DNA of 64,000 bases from Lucifuga dentata (GCA_014773175.1 VXCM01002823.1:175577-239576), one strand, 5' to 3'. Positions 20,639 through 33,904 are shown, counted from the stretch's first letter. Notes: generated from the sequence alone by a model not told the origin. Translations and numbers: made by a program.

Positions 20639-20676
<38 letters not shown>
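20629..20676 (+). repeat. GA dinucleotide repeat with N
   Basis: GA run interrupted by N20638, a contig join within a microsatellite. Confidence 0.9.
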
Positions 20677-20678
<2 letters not shown>

Positions 20679-21534
20679 TAAGAAAGAGAGAGAGAGAGTG
20701 ACTGGGGAAAATACAGTGGTGCGCGCACCCTCGGTCCCAGAGTCACACAGAACACGTGTGCACGTAACCGGCTGCAGGCTGCACACGCTTATGGGCCAAC
20801 CACAGGCGGCCTCTCACCGTTACTGTACTATACATGAAAGCTCTTCCGGGTCGATGCAGGCATCAGAAGTTATAGCAACAAACCATCTGATGACACTGTT
20901 GGAGTAAATTAGGATATGCATTACACATATTTAATACATCTGATGAACATGAAAATGTATTAGATGAGATAGGAGCACTGGTCCTGGATGCCTCCATTTA
21001 GCTTCTGAATATATCTGTGAAGTTGCTTTCTGAATCTAATTAAAATTTCCATTATTATAATAAAGATGCAAGATTCGTTCAATCACCGGGGCAAAATCTT
21101 GGCAAGTGCAGCAATGCCTCGAGATTCCAATGACCAACAAGATATTCCATAAAATACTCAATTAAACGCAGCTTTTCTTTGTCAGGTGTTCTCAGACATT
21201 TACAGTAGCAAACAGTGTTCAGCAAACATGGCCTCTGTGCCTCACAAAACGCTGCACTTCCTTTGTGCTGGAGGAGAGGAGGCATTTCTCCTAATCCATC
21301 ACACAAAGCAGAAATGGTCAAGCTGGTTTAATCAACATTAAAGATTTTTAAAGCAGTTAGATTTGAATTCTATTTCACCAAACCAAAGTGAGAAAGTCCA
21401 TTTGGGAGCTGCATTCTAGTTCTGAAATGGCAAAGCTTCGCATACATCTCCTACCTCCAGCACACAGAGGCCTACATACCTGCTTATTGACACCATGGTT
21501 GATTGAAAGGAACACTAAGCAAATCCGATCCTCC

Positions 21535-21540
<6 letters not shown>

Positions 21541-21588
<48 letters not shown>
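21541..21588 (+). repeat. GA dinucleotide repeat
   Basis: 24 perfect units. Confidence 0.9.
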
Positions 21589-21591
<3 letters not shown>

Positions 21592-22388
21592 TGGAGGCTT
21601 GGTATCTCTCATGTTGCGCCTTGACTCTTTGAAGGAGAATGTAAACTGATCACACCCAAATCTATCTTTGGGGAAGAAATTCAATTAAGGTAATAAATTA
21701 AAGATAATTGGCGCAAACCTCGCTATATAAACTTACCAACGTGACTAAAGCCAAATGTGTCTTTTTAAACCAATGAATAATTCAGCATTTCCAGCGTAAG
21801 CGGAGCTTTTCATTTATGGAATTAGTATTTCAATATCTAAATAGAATTACAGCATAACACATGCAGATGGTAATGATTTATTAATCTGCTTTTCATAAAT
21901 AAAGTGTTTATTTTCGGAATTATTAGCTCTCTATGTAAAGGTGAAGTTAATATGCGCATACTGATGCTTTGATAGTTGCTAATGAAAATAACAGTTTTGC
22001 CACAGATAATTAGAGCATATTATAGGTGTAATAAAATGATTCATTATGAGGAAAATAACGAGAATCAATTTTGTCTTGTTTTGTTGGGATACAATTAATA
22101 TGGGGGAGAAAAAAAATCTATTTATTGTGATTTTAAAATAAAGCACTTCATCTGCATTTTTTAAAATGGGGTGGGGGTGGGTGTAAATTTGATGATTTCT
22201 TAATTAATTATAAACAGCCTCCATGTTGTTTGCGTTTATAACTTCATCATTATGGGTGCAACATGCTCTTGCAGAACCGGGCTAACGGGAACGTGTGCGT
22301 GATTCTCCCGCGTGCACCAGCCTCCGTGAAATCTTGTGATTAATGTAGAATTCGACTTTAGCACAAACCCTCCGGTACTGAGCTGTAA

Positions 22389-22389
22389 C

Positions 22390-22444
<55 letters not shown>
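22389..22444 (+). repeat. CA dinucleotide repeat
   Basis: About 28 perfect units; one of the longest dinucleotide arrays in the window. Confidence 0.9.
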
Positions 22445-22445
<1 letters not shown>

Positions 22446-22979
22446 GGCCTTTACTCCATCAATTATATGACATTGAGATTTAGAATCTCAGCTGCAGATG
22501 TTATAATGAACATTGATATTCTGGTTAATTATAGCAGCATACATGAAGATCACGTGCAGGTTGCATTTTTAGAAATGACTGAGCATTTCTTTTTCAGATT
22601 TTGCATCCGGTGCAGCAGTGCTTTATCTGTAACGTGGCTTTTCTGCCCCGTTAGTGCATAAAATCATTCACGGTCACCCGCTTTTATACCCCACCAGTGC
22701 AGCCTAAATTTTATTAAACACTTCCCATTCCAAATGTGGAATAAATACTGCAGTATGTATCTCTTTTTTCCCCTGCCTACATGATTCTTGGCTGTAAAAG
22801 TCGAATAAGATGACCTTAATTTGAGACAAAACACCTTCAAAAATGTACAGGCCACGTGTTATCTATTTACTTATTTATTTTCTCAATGTGTTTTATTATT
22901 CTCCTCTTGTGCTCCCTGCAAACGTTAAGCCCATGTGTGTTTTTACGGCGGCTTCTCCCTGCGATTTTATTTTAAAATA

Positions 22980-23260
22980 TTAGGCCGAGGTGGGGAGAAT
23001 TATAAACGACTGCGCTCTTATCTGCTGCCTTCACGTATCCAGGATCACAGAAGCTGATTAAGAAAGAAGTCACAGCCAACGCTGGATTCATAATGATTTG
23101 GAATAATGAATCCTTATCTCCCCTCTGCAGATTATCAGCCTTTCAGCTCGCCATGTTTTGTTACATGGGATAATTTATTGCATCTAATACATCACAATGA
23201 ATCTGATGGGGGAAAGTGATGGCCATGTTAGGAGAGAGGCTTTTTTTTATATATATCCTG
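22980..23260. promoter_or_regulatory. candidate conserved enhancer with GATA motifs
   Basis: Non-repetitive. Contains GATA core sites (TTATC or GATAA) at 23018, 23114, 23132 and 23169, and homeodomain-like ATTA/TAAT sites (GATTAAG, TAATGATT, AATAATGAA). The mix is typical of developmental enhancers and would fit autoregulation by GATA3. Inferred from composition only. Confidence 0.3.
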
Positions 23261-23449
23261 GGGCAATGAAATGCCTTTACGATTTTTAATTGGTAAAATA
23301 TAAGGGGGATCTGATAAAAAAAAAAAAAAAGNAAAAAAAAAAAAAAAGGAGCAGAGAGGTATAATCTTGCCTGCTAGTGTTCCAGCAGCACTCTGCACTA
23401 TAATTAGTGTGTCAATTTCAACCTGAAATTAACAGCATCGACCTGCCAT

Positions 23450-23790
23450 CTCTGCTTACGCCGGTGGAGTCAGCTAGATCCTAATTTCGCATGATTTATT
23501 TTTCACCAAGAAGAGATAATTAATCATAAACAGTGAAAACAGAGCAGCAAAGTGAAGATAACCAAATATTTGCATCTAAAAAGATTCGATGAAGCTAATT
23601 CGTTTTCACCCTCCCAAACCCACCTGATGTGGCCATTGCTGCAGCTCTTATGAGAACCTCCAAGATTTTTAATTTTCCATGATTAATCTTTGGGTGGCGA
23701 CGTATCATTAATCACGATATAAGATGGGAAACGGAGGCATGTGGCCCTCGCTGCGTAAATACAGAACCACAGCATGGGAAGTGGAATTGT
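23450..23790. promoter_or_regulatory. second candidate enhancer block
   Basis: Non-repetitive. Has AGATAATTAATCATAAAC, GAAGATAACC, CATGATTAATCTTTGG and CATTAATCACGAT, a dense set of GATA and homeodomain-type cores. Separated from the previous block by poly-A with an N (23332). Function inferred. Confidence 0.3.
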
Positions 23791-23962
23791 TGCTGTGGAT
23801 GTAGCATCATGTGCACGCTGGTGTCACTGTTGTTAGGAAGCATGCCATCTTTTATTTATTTATTTTTTTTCTTTAAAGGAGAGAGGGGAGGGAGGTGCAG
23901 CCTGGCAGTCAATCCATGGACAAAACGAGCAGGAGGCACAATATTCAGGCTAATAGTAGCAC

Positions 23963-23977
23963 AGGATAAATGGTGAC

Positions 23978-24014
<37 letters not shown>

Positions 24015-24057
24015 TGAAGTACACCCCATTATTATTATTATNAGGATAAATGGTGAC

Positions 24058-24100
<43 letters not shown>

Positions 24101-24112
24101 TGAAGTACACCC

Positions 24113-24144
<32 letters not shown>
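23963..24144. repeat. AAT/ATT inverted microsatellite, duplicated at an N join
   Basis: (AAT)n, then ATGAAGTACACCCC, then (ATT)n, so the two arrays can pair into a hairpin. The locus appears twice around N24042: 12 AAT units in the left copy and 14 in the right. Most likely one locus assembled from two alleles or slipped reads. Confidence 0.8.
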
Positions 24145-24145
<1 letters not shown>

Positions 24146-24540
24146 ATATAAATCTGTGTATTAAAATGTAATATAAAGTGAAAATTTTGCTTTACTAATT
24201 ATGATTATGATAAAAAAAAATAAAGCTATAATAACCAGAATAACGAAATAATAAAATTAAAAACCGCCAAACTTTCCCATGTTATTATTATTGTTGCTGC
24301 TTTTGTCAGCAATATATTTTGATTTTATGTCATTAAGATATAATACATGAATGTAAATTATTTATAAATACAATAATAATAATAATAATGTCGGATAAGC
24401 GGTGTTGGGGTGATGAACTGGCATGCTGCCCATGCGTTCCTGAATTTTGGATGGCGCTATGTTTAAACTTGGCCATGCTCTCCGTGCCAGGATAAATTTG
24501 CATTTTATTTGCAGCTGTAATTAGCTGATCAGCATCTCTT

Positions 24541-24544
<4 letters not shown>

Positions 24545-24577
<33 letters not shown>
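24545..24577 (+). repeat. CT dinucleotide repeat
   Basis: Perfect TC run directly before the long open frame 24589-25092. Confidence 0.9.
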
Positions 24578-24579
<2 letters not shown>

Positions 24580-24588
24580 ATTCTCATT

Positions 24589-25092
24589 ATGATTTGCTAC
24601 TTTCACTGCTTCTCCCCAATCCCTCATTTTCCAATGTCCTGGCAGCGCCGCCAGATGTTTATCGGGTTTATACCCAGGCCGCTGCCATGTCAAACAAACC
24701 GGGGGATGGACACTTACAGGCGGCTGGTATCCAGACCCCCCCGCTGTCTTCCTGCACAGAATAATCCTGCAACTGGACTTGGTAGCTACTGGGATCTGGT
24801 GAGGTTTCATATAAAAGCGGAACATCCAGATGACGTCGGTTGGAGCTCAAAGGCTACACCCCAAAAACAGCCCGATTTCATTCAGGCCGTGAAAGAAAAC
24901 CTTCATCTTTTGTGTGTTGGGAAAGAGGCCAGAGCGGCTGATGATGCTGCGGCCCTGATAGATAGAGATGTGGAGATGAGCTTAATGAGATGCGAGTCTG
25001 GGGAGTTGGGGGGACAAACATGCAGGGAGGAGTTCTCCCAGGAGGAAGCCGCACAATGCAACCTGCCTGTTATCTGCAGGGGAATGCACTGA
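24589..25092 (+). other. 167-codon open frame, no recognised protein
   Basis: The longest uninterrupted frame outside gata3 that is not built from repeats or Ns. The translation has no signal peptide, domain or motif I recognise, and composition is mixed with several Cys. The DNA is less AT-rich than its surroundings and contains GATA/TAAT-like words, so a conserved non-coding block with a chance open frame is at least as likely. No splice or poly(A) context supports a gene. Confidence 0.15.
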
Positions 25093-28000
25093 CTTTAATG
25101 AGCTGCGCTTTATTAAAAACACACTCTTTTCATTTAACCTCATAATTGAAAAGGTAAATAAGGGCTGTGCGCAGATCCCCCACGCTGGAGCTGGATCTGC
25201 AGCTACAGTATCTGCATGTTCATCATCACAACAACGGGCTCATGATACACAAATATTTATCCACTGATAAGAACCGCCATGACAGCAGATAACCTCCTAT
25301 TCCACCGCGTCAGGACTCTTTGTCTGGATCCAGTCTCAGCTATGACTAAATATTTCCTCTGCTTCCTCTGGAAACTTCTGCTCTGCTTTAATTCGTTATT
25401 AGGAGCTCTAAGCCGCTTTAGTCAATAACTGTTTGTGGGGTCGGAGTCTGAAAAAGAAAGAAAGCTGAAAGAGGAGGGGAGGCGGTGGGAGGAGGGTGAA
25501 AGGAGGGGGGAAGAATGAATGAAAGACTGGTTTGATTTTCCTCACAATCCACGGAACAAATAGCTAACATTTAAGGTTTACACCCTGCCTGGCGACTCAC
25601 TGGCGCTGTGGGGCCGAGCCGAGCCGGGCTAAAGTGTCCCGAAAGCCTTTGGAGGGGTGTAAGTCCCCGGCTATCGGGTTCTCCAGATCCCCTTTAAATG
25701 ACTGTCAAAGAGGCAAATATCAAATTGCATGGGGTCAAGCCAGTTTGGATTTTATTCTCTCTCTGCTCCACCGCTCCCCGCCCTCTCCTCCCTCTCCTCC
25801 TCCTCCTTCTCCTTTCCTGCCAGCCTGGCACCAGTAATGCGTTACAGTAATGTGATTACTTCTCCAAGAGCGCGCAGGAGGTTCCAGGGAATGGATTCCT
25901 TATCTTAATTTGTTAGTTTAGCTCTCTGTCGTTAGAACTGACCACAAATATCCAGAAAGTATCTTCAGTTACACTGAAGTGACAGTTCAGTGATTCATCT
26001 TGACAAAGCAATAATTTTTCATCTGCAAAATTGATATCAAACGCTGCATTTTAAACATTTAGTGATTGGATGCTTCAATCTGAGCCCAAATAATTAAATA
26101 TTGTGCTATGAAACATCAAAATCATACATTAAAGGGCGTTTATAAAGGGAAAAAAAATGTAAGCATTTTGGGGATGATATCGGTTTTTGTAAATATAGAT
26201 GGTATCTTAACATCAGTGACTCCATGTTACAGTATGTCAGTGTAATAAATTACAGGAAATATACTGAAATGTTCCAGTAAAAATAACGTTTCATCATTAA
26301 TTTACAGATTGGAGTTCAATTATTGAAACATTTTAATCTCTCCAGGTGTGATATATTCCATTTATTTCAACCATTTTATTTTATTGAACAATTAATGTTA
26401 TAAACAACTGACAACAAAACAGTTTGGACGACTGATCTCACCATTTACAAAAGATTTAGTTTTTTATGAAGCTTATTGAGGATGAAATTAACAATTGGAT
26501 GGAGTGTATCTAAAGATGAATGAAAGGAATTACTGTTTTAAAGAAATGATAAATAAAATACATCTAATAATTTTGAAATGGAATGAGCCTTGAGTAGGAT
26601 GCACTTGAATTGAATTGTGAGGCAAGAAGTGGTATTGAAAGCCTAAACTGTAACTCAGACTGCAAATAATGTAATGAAGAGCTATAACACTTTCTGAAGT
26701 GCTGCTTTTTCTATCATTTGTTGAATAAGAGACTGGGTCAGCTGTATAGCTGCTATTATGCATCTGTAAAGACTCTGCAGCACTAAACCTAATGGATTTG
26801 GTGCATAAAGGGACATGCATGTGTCCAGCATGAACACATTTTGTGGCCAGATAATTTCATGTCAGTGAACTTGCTGATAAAATAACAAAAAATACATTAT
26901 GCAGCAGAGAAATCATTAATCTTTGCCTTTTCTTTAAAAGTGCTTACACCAGTTTGATGTATTATGCCGACCATTAATCTCCGTCATTATGACTTAGGTC
27001 AGATCTAAGCTCGAGTCTATAAAATGAAGGTGAATTGGATTTAGGAGGGTTTGCCTTCAACCCCTGAACATCCAAAATTAGACACACGTGCATGTTGGAA
27101 ATAACACATTATTTAAACAGTTTTAGCCTTATCTACAGAAGGCCTATGCATCGTCATTAATCTTCACCAGACTAATTAAATTAATCCATCGCCTCTTGGC
27201 ATCGGAATATAACGACCACCACCAAATCCGCTGCAGTATAACAGGTTTGTTTTTAAGAGATCCCCTCTTTACCAGCTCATTCATTATTGGGTTTTCTAAC
27301 AGACTAAGATGCTCATTTGCACCTTTTAAGGTTTCAGACTGTATTTTTTTTTTTTTTTTTTNTTTTTTTTTTTTTTTTTGTGTGTGTGACGTGGTTAAAA
27401 AATGAAGGGAGGTTGCAGTTTTGACTGACAGTCCGTCCACAGGATCATGTTTAATCCCTGCCTCTCTGCAGCCTGTTCAGAACTCATTTCTCCACCATGA
27501 GATGGGGACTCAGATGGTTGCCAGGGCAACGGTGATAGTGCTAAGCCATTTCCATTTTCTGAGAAGGGGGGGACATTTGCAACAGAGGTCATCACAAAGT
27601 CATCCACAAACACAGCAACAGGGCTCATTACTCAGGAGGAAAGAGATTACTCGTTACTTTCCTCAAAAGTAATCTGATTGATCAGTTATTATCCATCAGG
27701 AGCAGCAGGATGAATTCTCCTCACAGGCTGAAGGAACGATTTTACAAATAGTGAGGTCAGGAAGCAAAGCTCTAATGCAAACCCAAGAAAATTTTAACCA
27801 GAGATCAAAATTTGTATGAGTCAATCAATATCTGTTGAGTTTTCTCTGCAAATTGTTTATTTAGAAGCTTTCTGGTAGAAAATACTTCATTCTTTCATTT
27901 ATTTTTTTGTAAAAGAAAATACAGTACAATACAGTATCTCAAGATAGTGTGTCTAAAAATAGCAACAAAAAAAAAAAACTCTATTTATTTGATCTCTGAA

Positions 28001-28678
28001 AGTCTTATTTTTCTGAGGATTTTTTTAAAAAAATCAGCCAGTGCAAAAAAAACAAACAAACAAATAAAAAAAACCAAAAACAGACGTATTATTTTAACTT
28101 TTTTTTTTAAACAGTAATCAACTTGTATTAATAATTTTCTAGAAATGAGCGTCAGTATCTTGAACAAAGCAGAATCAGGCAGATCAATGAATGACAATCA
28201 AAGCAACACTTGATATTAGAATAGATTAAAACAGGTTGGCTTTACTTTGTGAGTGATGCTGTGTTTTGACGTTTGATGACTGGCTGGCTCTTGCTTACAT
28301 TCAGATTCAGGATTGAACCTTTAACCAAAATTTATTACAGCAAAATCAAGTGGGGAAAGTGAGTAGATTTAGAAATTGGGCTAAATGCAAGATTCAGTTT
28401 AAACTGTCAGCTCGTCTGAAAGCAGCTTTGATATGCTTTTACTTATTCTTTACATAAACAAAATAAATAATTTTGTGGACTCACTTCTGCCACGCCTTGC
28501 CTTCCATCTCTCCCTGCACCTTATTTTCATTTCTGTCTCTCTTCAGAGGAATGGCAGCACCATCATCAGCATCCGGTGACGTCCACGGGAAGGTGAAGAT
28601 GAACCGGCCTTTCTGATCAAAGCACCGTCTGCAAAACTCAGGCTGGCCTTCCCAGGCAGGTAGGAGCCTTTATAGTTA

Positions 28679-28716
<38 letters not shown>

Positions 28717-29953
28717 TGTCTGGCTCTTAAAGTTTTAAGAGAAATGCTTCTGCTTTAAATCAGGGTTCACAAACATGCCATCTTTCTTTTTGGCATTTTA
28801 AAATGGTCTTCTTGTTTCTCCTGCACCTGGAATGCTGCAGCTTTCAGCCCCGGGTGCTGCTGCTGCCGCTTATGTACGATCCTGCTGCATGCTGGGAGTG
28901 TCAGCATGCTGGCAGGCCGTTAAATGTGCTGCTTGTTAGTTTTAATTAAGTAGCCTTTAGCCTAGTGATCAATGAGATGAGGACGGTATTTAAACAGGAA
29001 GCACACTTTGCTCCAGTTAAACTTCAGGCGGGACTACTGGCTCCGTTTCATCGTTGTGTTGCTTCATCTCCTCACCTGCCCTCATTAATTCAAACATCTT
29101 TGCCTTTCAGCTGACATGATGCCATACCTGTCAGAACATAGCCCCACTAGTGGTCTTATAGCGTACGATTTCACATCCAAACAGCATTTCCTGTCAACAC
29201 AAACACCTATGGGCATCTGCGGAGTTTGTTTGGTCTGTGTCTACACGATAAAGAGCAAAGTTAGGTGAAGGACAACAATCTGCTAGAGGAGTCTGATCGG
29301 GAGGAATGATGATAATAAGGCTAATAAGGTATCTCTCTCCAGCACATTGTTGAGGAGAGCCTATTTATGCTTAAATTAAACTTCATCCAGCATTTCTCTC
29401 TTCATTGAATATGCAAACATATTTGACAATGACTTGGTGTAATTGCAGATGATGCTGCAGGCCTGTATTTAAAAAAGCTTACGGAATATTAAACCGGCCT
29501 TTCAGCCTTTTTTCAAAGAAGATAGGGGAGTTACTTACAGGCTAAAAAACGCTGTGTGATACATCTCATGAGAGGTCAGGATACTGTGTCAAGAGGAAGT
29601 ATAAAAGCCCCCAAATTACAGACTGTTCAGAGAAAATTGTGCTTTTATGCAGTTAGAACTTTCAGAACGTTTATTTCTTGGTTGATAGAAAGCAGTTCCT
29701 TATCAGTAGCAGCATTTGGAAAGACTCCAGTATTTGGTTTTAATGTTTGTCCTCCATTACCTCTCAAATTTTTTTACATGTTAACATTTCAAATCACACT
29801 GAGTATCAAATTACTCTGATGTGCAATTCTGATACTGTTGATGTTTGCATTATCTTTAATGATTCTTGATGATATCATACATTCTATTCTGATATAACTC
29901 CCTCCAAGTCATTTGAGATGTCACTGACCAACTTAGGTACTTCCTTATGTACC
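25093..29953. other. upstream non-coding DNA without mobile elements
   Basis: AT-rich with GGAGG/CCTCC tracts (25470-25510, 25780-25815), poly-T with an N at 27362, and a CA repeat (28681-28714). Blocks 25100-25420 and 28850-29110 look like non-repetitive candidate regulatory DNA. No exon recognised. Confidence 0.5.
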
Positions 29954-30443
29954 TTAAAGGATTATATTGGTGAGTTTGCATGTTTGAGCTAATTCATACT
30001 ATTTGAACATGAAGCTGTGTTTTAGATCTCCTGTTATTTTTTTTTCAAATCCCACCTTAAAATTCAATGTTTTGCCTGCTAATGGGTTATTCTAGAAGGC
30101 ACGGCCATTTTGAATTTCTGAGTAAAAGCCGTCTTCTCCTGGGACTATATTCCCTGGCGGAGGCATACATTTTATTCCGTGCAGCTCCGTGTTGGACTCA
30201 TTAAATAAAGTAACTGTGATAAAAATAAGAATGAGGTTTTGTTGATGTGATGGATTAAATATCTCAAACATGTTTCAAGTCTCTACAATTTAATTTTTAT
30301 GGCATACTGGAAGGTAAGAAAAACAATACTAAAATTTAATGCTCCAGTAGTTTGTTTTGGGAAATGGTTTATCAGTAACATAATGTGTATGTGGGTAGCT
30401 CTTATTAGGCTCAAACATCCAAAACCACTGGTACGGTCCTTTA
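29954..30443 (-). mobile_element. TTAA MITE, older divergent subfamily copy B1
   Basis: Starts TTAAAGGATTATATTGG and ends GGTACGGTCCTTTAA. Reverse orientation. Shares internal words with the main family (TGGGACTATATTCCCTGGCGG, GAGGCATACATT) but differs widely, as does copy H at 50166. About 490 bp. Abuts the next copy, sharing one TTAA. Confidence 0.65.
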
Positions 30444-31020
30444 AAGGACCATACCATCCATTTTTCATTTTTAGATATATTCAAGTTTCATACGTTACAT
30501 TACTGACAATCATTTCCCAAAGGATAAAACCATATTTCAGTTTTCCTGATATTTTACAAAATCTCTTAATCTTTCAAAATCAAATATTCAAGCGATACAC
30601 CCACCTTAAAAATCCATGTTTCTCCTGCTAATAGTTACACAGCCTTATGAAGTCATGGTCCTTTAAATTTTTCCATAAACGCAGGTCTTCTTTTGGGACT
30701 ATATTCCCCGGTGGAGGCATACATTCACTCCATGCTTTTTATTGAGCTTAAACACTAAAATTACATAACTTCTAAAAAAACCTGAATACACGTCTTGTTG
30801 GTGATGATGGATTACCTATCCCAAGAACGTTTACAGTATCAACAAGTTGATTTTAATAGCAGAATGAACTGAAACCAATGGAGGTCTGGAAGGTAGGAAA
30901 AACATTTTTAATTCACCGTTCCAGTAGTATGCTTTGGGAAATGATTGTCAGTAACATTACATATATGAAAATTGAATATATTAGGCTCAAACATGAAAAA
31001 TGGATGGTATGGTCCTTTAA
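30440..31020 (-). mobile_element. TTAA MITE copy B2
   Basis: 581 bp, reverse orientation, full TIRs, TTAA at both ends. The left TTAA (30440-30443) is also the right TTAA of copy B1, as expected if it inserted into the flank of the older element. Confidence 0.85.
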
Positions 31021-33904
31021 TCAAAGAGTTTGACTGTTTAAAAAAGGCTTTTTTGGGTCAGGGGGACTAAAGAAAGCCACTCCTCATTAGACTCCTCTGC
31101 TTCTCTTCCTTCATAAACATATCTGTCATATATTAATATCTCTGAAAACAGATGCTATTGTTAGATCTATCTCACTGATCTTCAGTATTTCTTTCAACAA
31201 AAACAACAGGTGGAGATGAAAACGGTGCGATGTTTGATGATGAGGTGTTGTTTTTCTACTGAAGTGCACAATAAGGACTTGATTGAAGCATTACCTTTTA
31301 ACCTCCTCTGCTGCATTCCTGCGGTAACACGGACGAGCCTTCCTGGATCTGATGACAAACTTCTTCCTGATGACAACCTGGATGCTGCATTTAAAAAAGC
31401 ATCAGATGCTGTAAAACAACTCCATACAAAGTCGATCTTTCAGCGTGTAAGGCGGACTATTATTGCAAGATAATTAGAACTTTTTGTGAACTTTTGCTGT
31501 CATTTCATTGTTCCATATGTAACAGACTTACAGGCTAACCTACAGGCTTAACAGATTTGGCTCATGGTCTCTTAACATTAACTTAAGATGAGAGGAAAAT
31601 ACTCCCATAATCACAAAGTTCAGCACTAGACTCATGTGGAAAACATTCGTTATCAATTCTCCACTGTACAACGGCAAAGTGCTACCGTCTGTCTGGAAGG
31701 GCCAGTGTCACTCTGAGAAGAAAAAAAAAAAAAAAAAAAAAACAGATCCCGAAAATAAAAGGCCACAATTTTCCTTTGATTGGCCTTATCACAGAGTACA
31801 AATCTGAGTGTTCAGGCTCGACATTAGGCAAAGACTCCAAGCTGAGAGCCAAACGATGGAGACACAAAGTGATGTCACGCTGTATTCAGGCAGAGGTGGA
31901 AAGTTACTCAGGACATTCACTCAAGTATTGTACTTAAATAAATTAGCAGTATTTAGTAGTATTTCCATTTTGTGATGGTCCTCTACATTTAATAGGAGAA
32001 TGTGGTCTCCTTTTTAACTCCACATTTACTCCACTACATTTGTTTCTTTGCAGATTAAGCCTTTAAAGTCAACATTAACTAAAATTATATATAAAAAAAT
32101 ATTGCTGTTGTCGGGTAAAAAGCTTGTCTCAGCTTTTTTTTTTTTTTTTNTTTTTTTTTTTTTTTCTAAATTACACAATGCATTTTTGACATTAGAAAGA
32201 GAAACAGGTCAGATAATTTACTGTTGCTAACCAGGTAATCTATCAACTGCTTTTATTTAAAAATTTTATTCCATTACACTGCTAATACTTTATTTTTACA
32301 GAGTTATAATTCTGAAAGCATCACTGTTAAGAGATGGGGCGTTTCACATATGTCCAAACACCCCAACAATAAGAACAAATCTACAACAAAAGCAAACCTG
32401 CTCTTTTTACATTTTTTGGGAAGTCAACATCTCAAAACAAGCAGAGAGAGAAATGGATAAAGAAGGAAAAAGAGACAAAATAACAAGATGCCCTACAGGC
32501 ATCTGCCACTCAAATGATGCAGATCCAGTGTGATTTTTAACTCCTTTTAATACTTGATGGTATTATCTGAGGCGTGATAAAAATAAGTCAGTGTTTCAGC
32601 CACGAGCAGCAAAATGTCACTCACAAGCCAGAGACGAGATGCTAAAAGGCTTTATGTGCTTCTGGTGCAGACACGGAGATACAGAGCTGATTATGCTTTA
32701 TTAGCTGTTCATGGAGACTTAATTGTGAGATCAAAGTTAACAGCGTTCCATCAGTGCGAGGCAGAGCAGATTTCATTAGGCTGAGAAATATCAGTGCAAT
32801 AATAGTGTCATTTACTCACACTGAGTTTAGAACTGGTGTTTTTTAGACAAAAATCTGAGCAGGAAATTCAGCCTCCTGCAACAATTTCCATTGCAAAATG
32901 TAATAAGATATTTTAATAAACTTCAATGTGGCCTCCTTCAGAAACATAATAATTTGCACAATGAAGAGAAGTTTGGGACTTAATCCATTAATATAATTTA
33001 GTCAGAAACAGAAAATCTAACACTGTGGATTTTGGTTTAATGGCTCTGTTTAAAGCTGCTTCTCTGACCAGTCAGGGCAAAAAAGTCTGTCAAGTCCAAT
33101 ATTATTCTGTACATAACTTGATGCATGATTGAGACAAATTTTGAATAAGAATTCTGAGAAAAACACAGATGTGAGAAAACTGTTAGTCACATATCAGAGG
33201 ATTAGTGTTTGTAAAAGCATTATGAAGATCTCAAACTGCTCCGCTGGGATAAAATCCAGAGTCTGGAGCAGGTCTGTCAGACAAAACTCAGGATACAGGA
33301 GCGGAAGATGTTTTAGGGAGACTGATGAAGTAGGCTTTTAAATAGACTTCCTGTTTTGTGAATAGGTGTGTAGTTAACACTCAGGAGAAATCATGGTGCA
33401 AATCCTTCATATTCCCATTCCAAAATGAAAACAATTCTTTATTAGAGTAGGAAACTATATACAGCAGTGGCACAAACACACACGTATGAAAACACACAAG
33501 CATGACTAACCTGTGTGAATTGTTCTTATTAGTTGTGCCTCTGTTCCCACTGACATCAGATGTTCTTTTCCTGTCAGTCAGTCAGACGTTCCCTGTATAG
33601 AAACATGTTCTTGAATTACATAAAGGACTGGATTTCTTCACAGGTGAACAGACTTTCTCAACTCTGTGACTCACAAAACCTCTAAAGTCAGTTCACATAT
33701 TACAGCAGAAACCCCACTTATAAGGCTGCGGTTGAAGAACGCCATCCGGGTCACAGCACCAATGTAGCACGTCATTCACAGACGCGCTGCCCGCAGCTTC
33801 CTCACCGAGGGAATCCACTCCTCCACACACATCCTGGACCTGTCAACATGATAGACATCTACAGTCAAGTCCATATTTGAATATTTTCTTCTTGAAAGGC
33901 GAGT
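31021..33904. other. intergenic DNA with a hAT-like relic
   Basis: Contains poly-A (31721-31742), the hAT-like repeat below, poly-T with an N at 32150, and a non-repetitive block at 32560-32800. The 88-codon frame 31210-31473 has no recognisable similarity. Confidence 0.5.
31891..32310 (+). mobile_element. hAT-like non-autonomous repeat relic
   Basis: Begins CAGAGGTGGAAAGTTACTCA and continues with CTCAAGTATTGTACTTAAAT and CTCCACTACATTTGTTT, the pattern of a very common fish repeat whose CAGxGGTGG end suggests hAT. Interrupted by a T tract and an N. End approximate. Confidence 0.55.

Larger units (their letters stand above)
16291..22980. other. proximal upstream non-coding DNA of gata3
   Basis: No exon recognised. 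Contains the first N gap (17306-17373, flanked by G runs on both sides), a CRE at 17412-17419, GT repeat (18154-18182), GA repeats (20629-20676 and 21541-21588) and a long CA repeat (22389-22444). The stretch 20220-20540 is CpG-richer and includes a perfect hairpin. Mobile elements are absent. Confidence 0.6.

Noticed and set aside
30299..30631. 110-codon frame, and similar frames at 37397-37698 and 47611-47847
   Set aside because: All lie within TTAA MITE copies and share the same translated TIR residues; not conserved as protein.
31210..31473. Possible small protein MEMKTVRCLMM...
   Set aside because: No motif, no splice or poly(A) context, and length within chance expectation.
33721..33845. 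Possible LINE reverse-transcriptase remnant (CGCCATCCGGGTCACAGC)
   Set aside because: Too short and decayed to assign a frame or domain.
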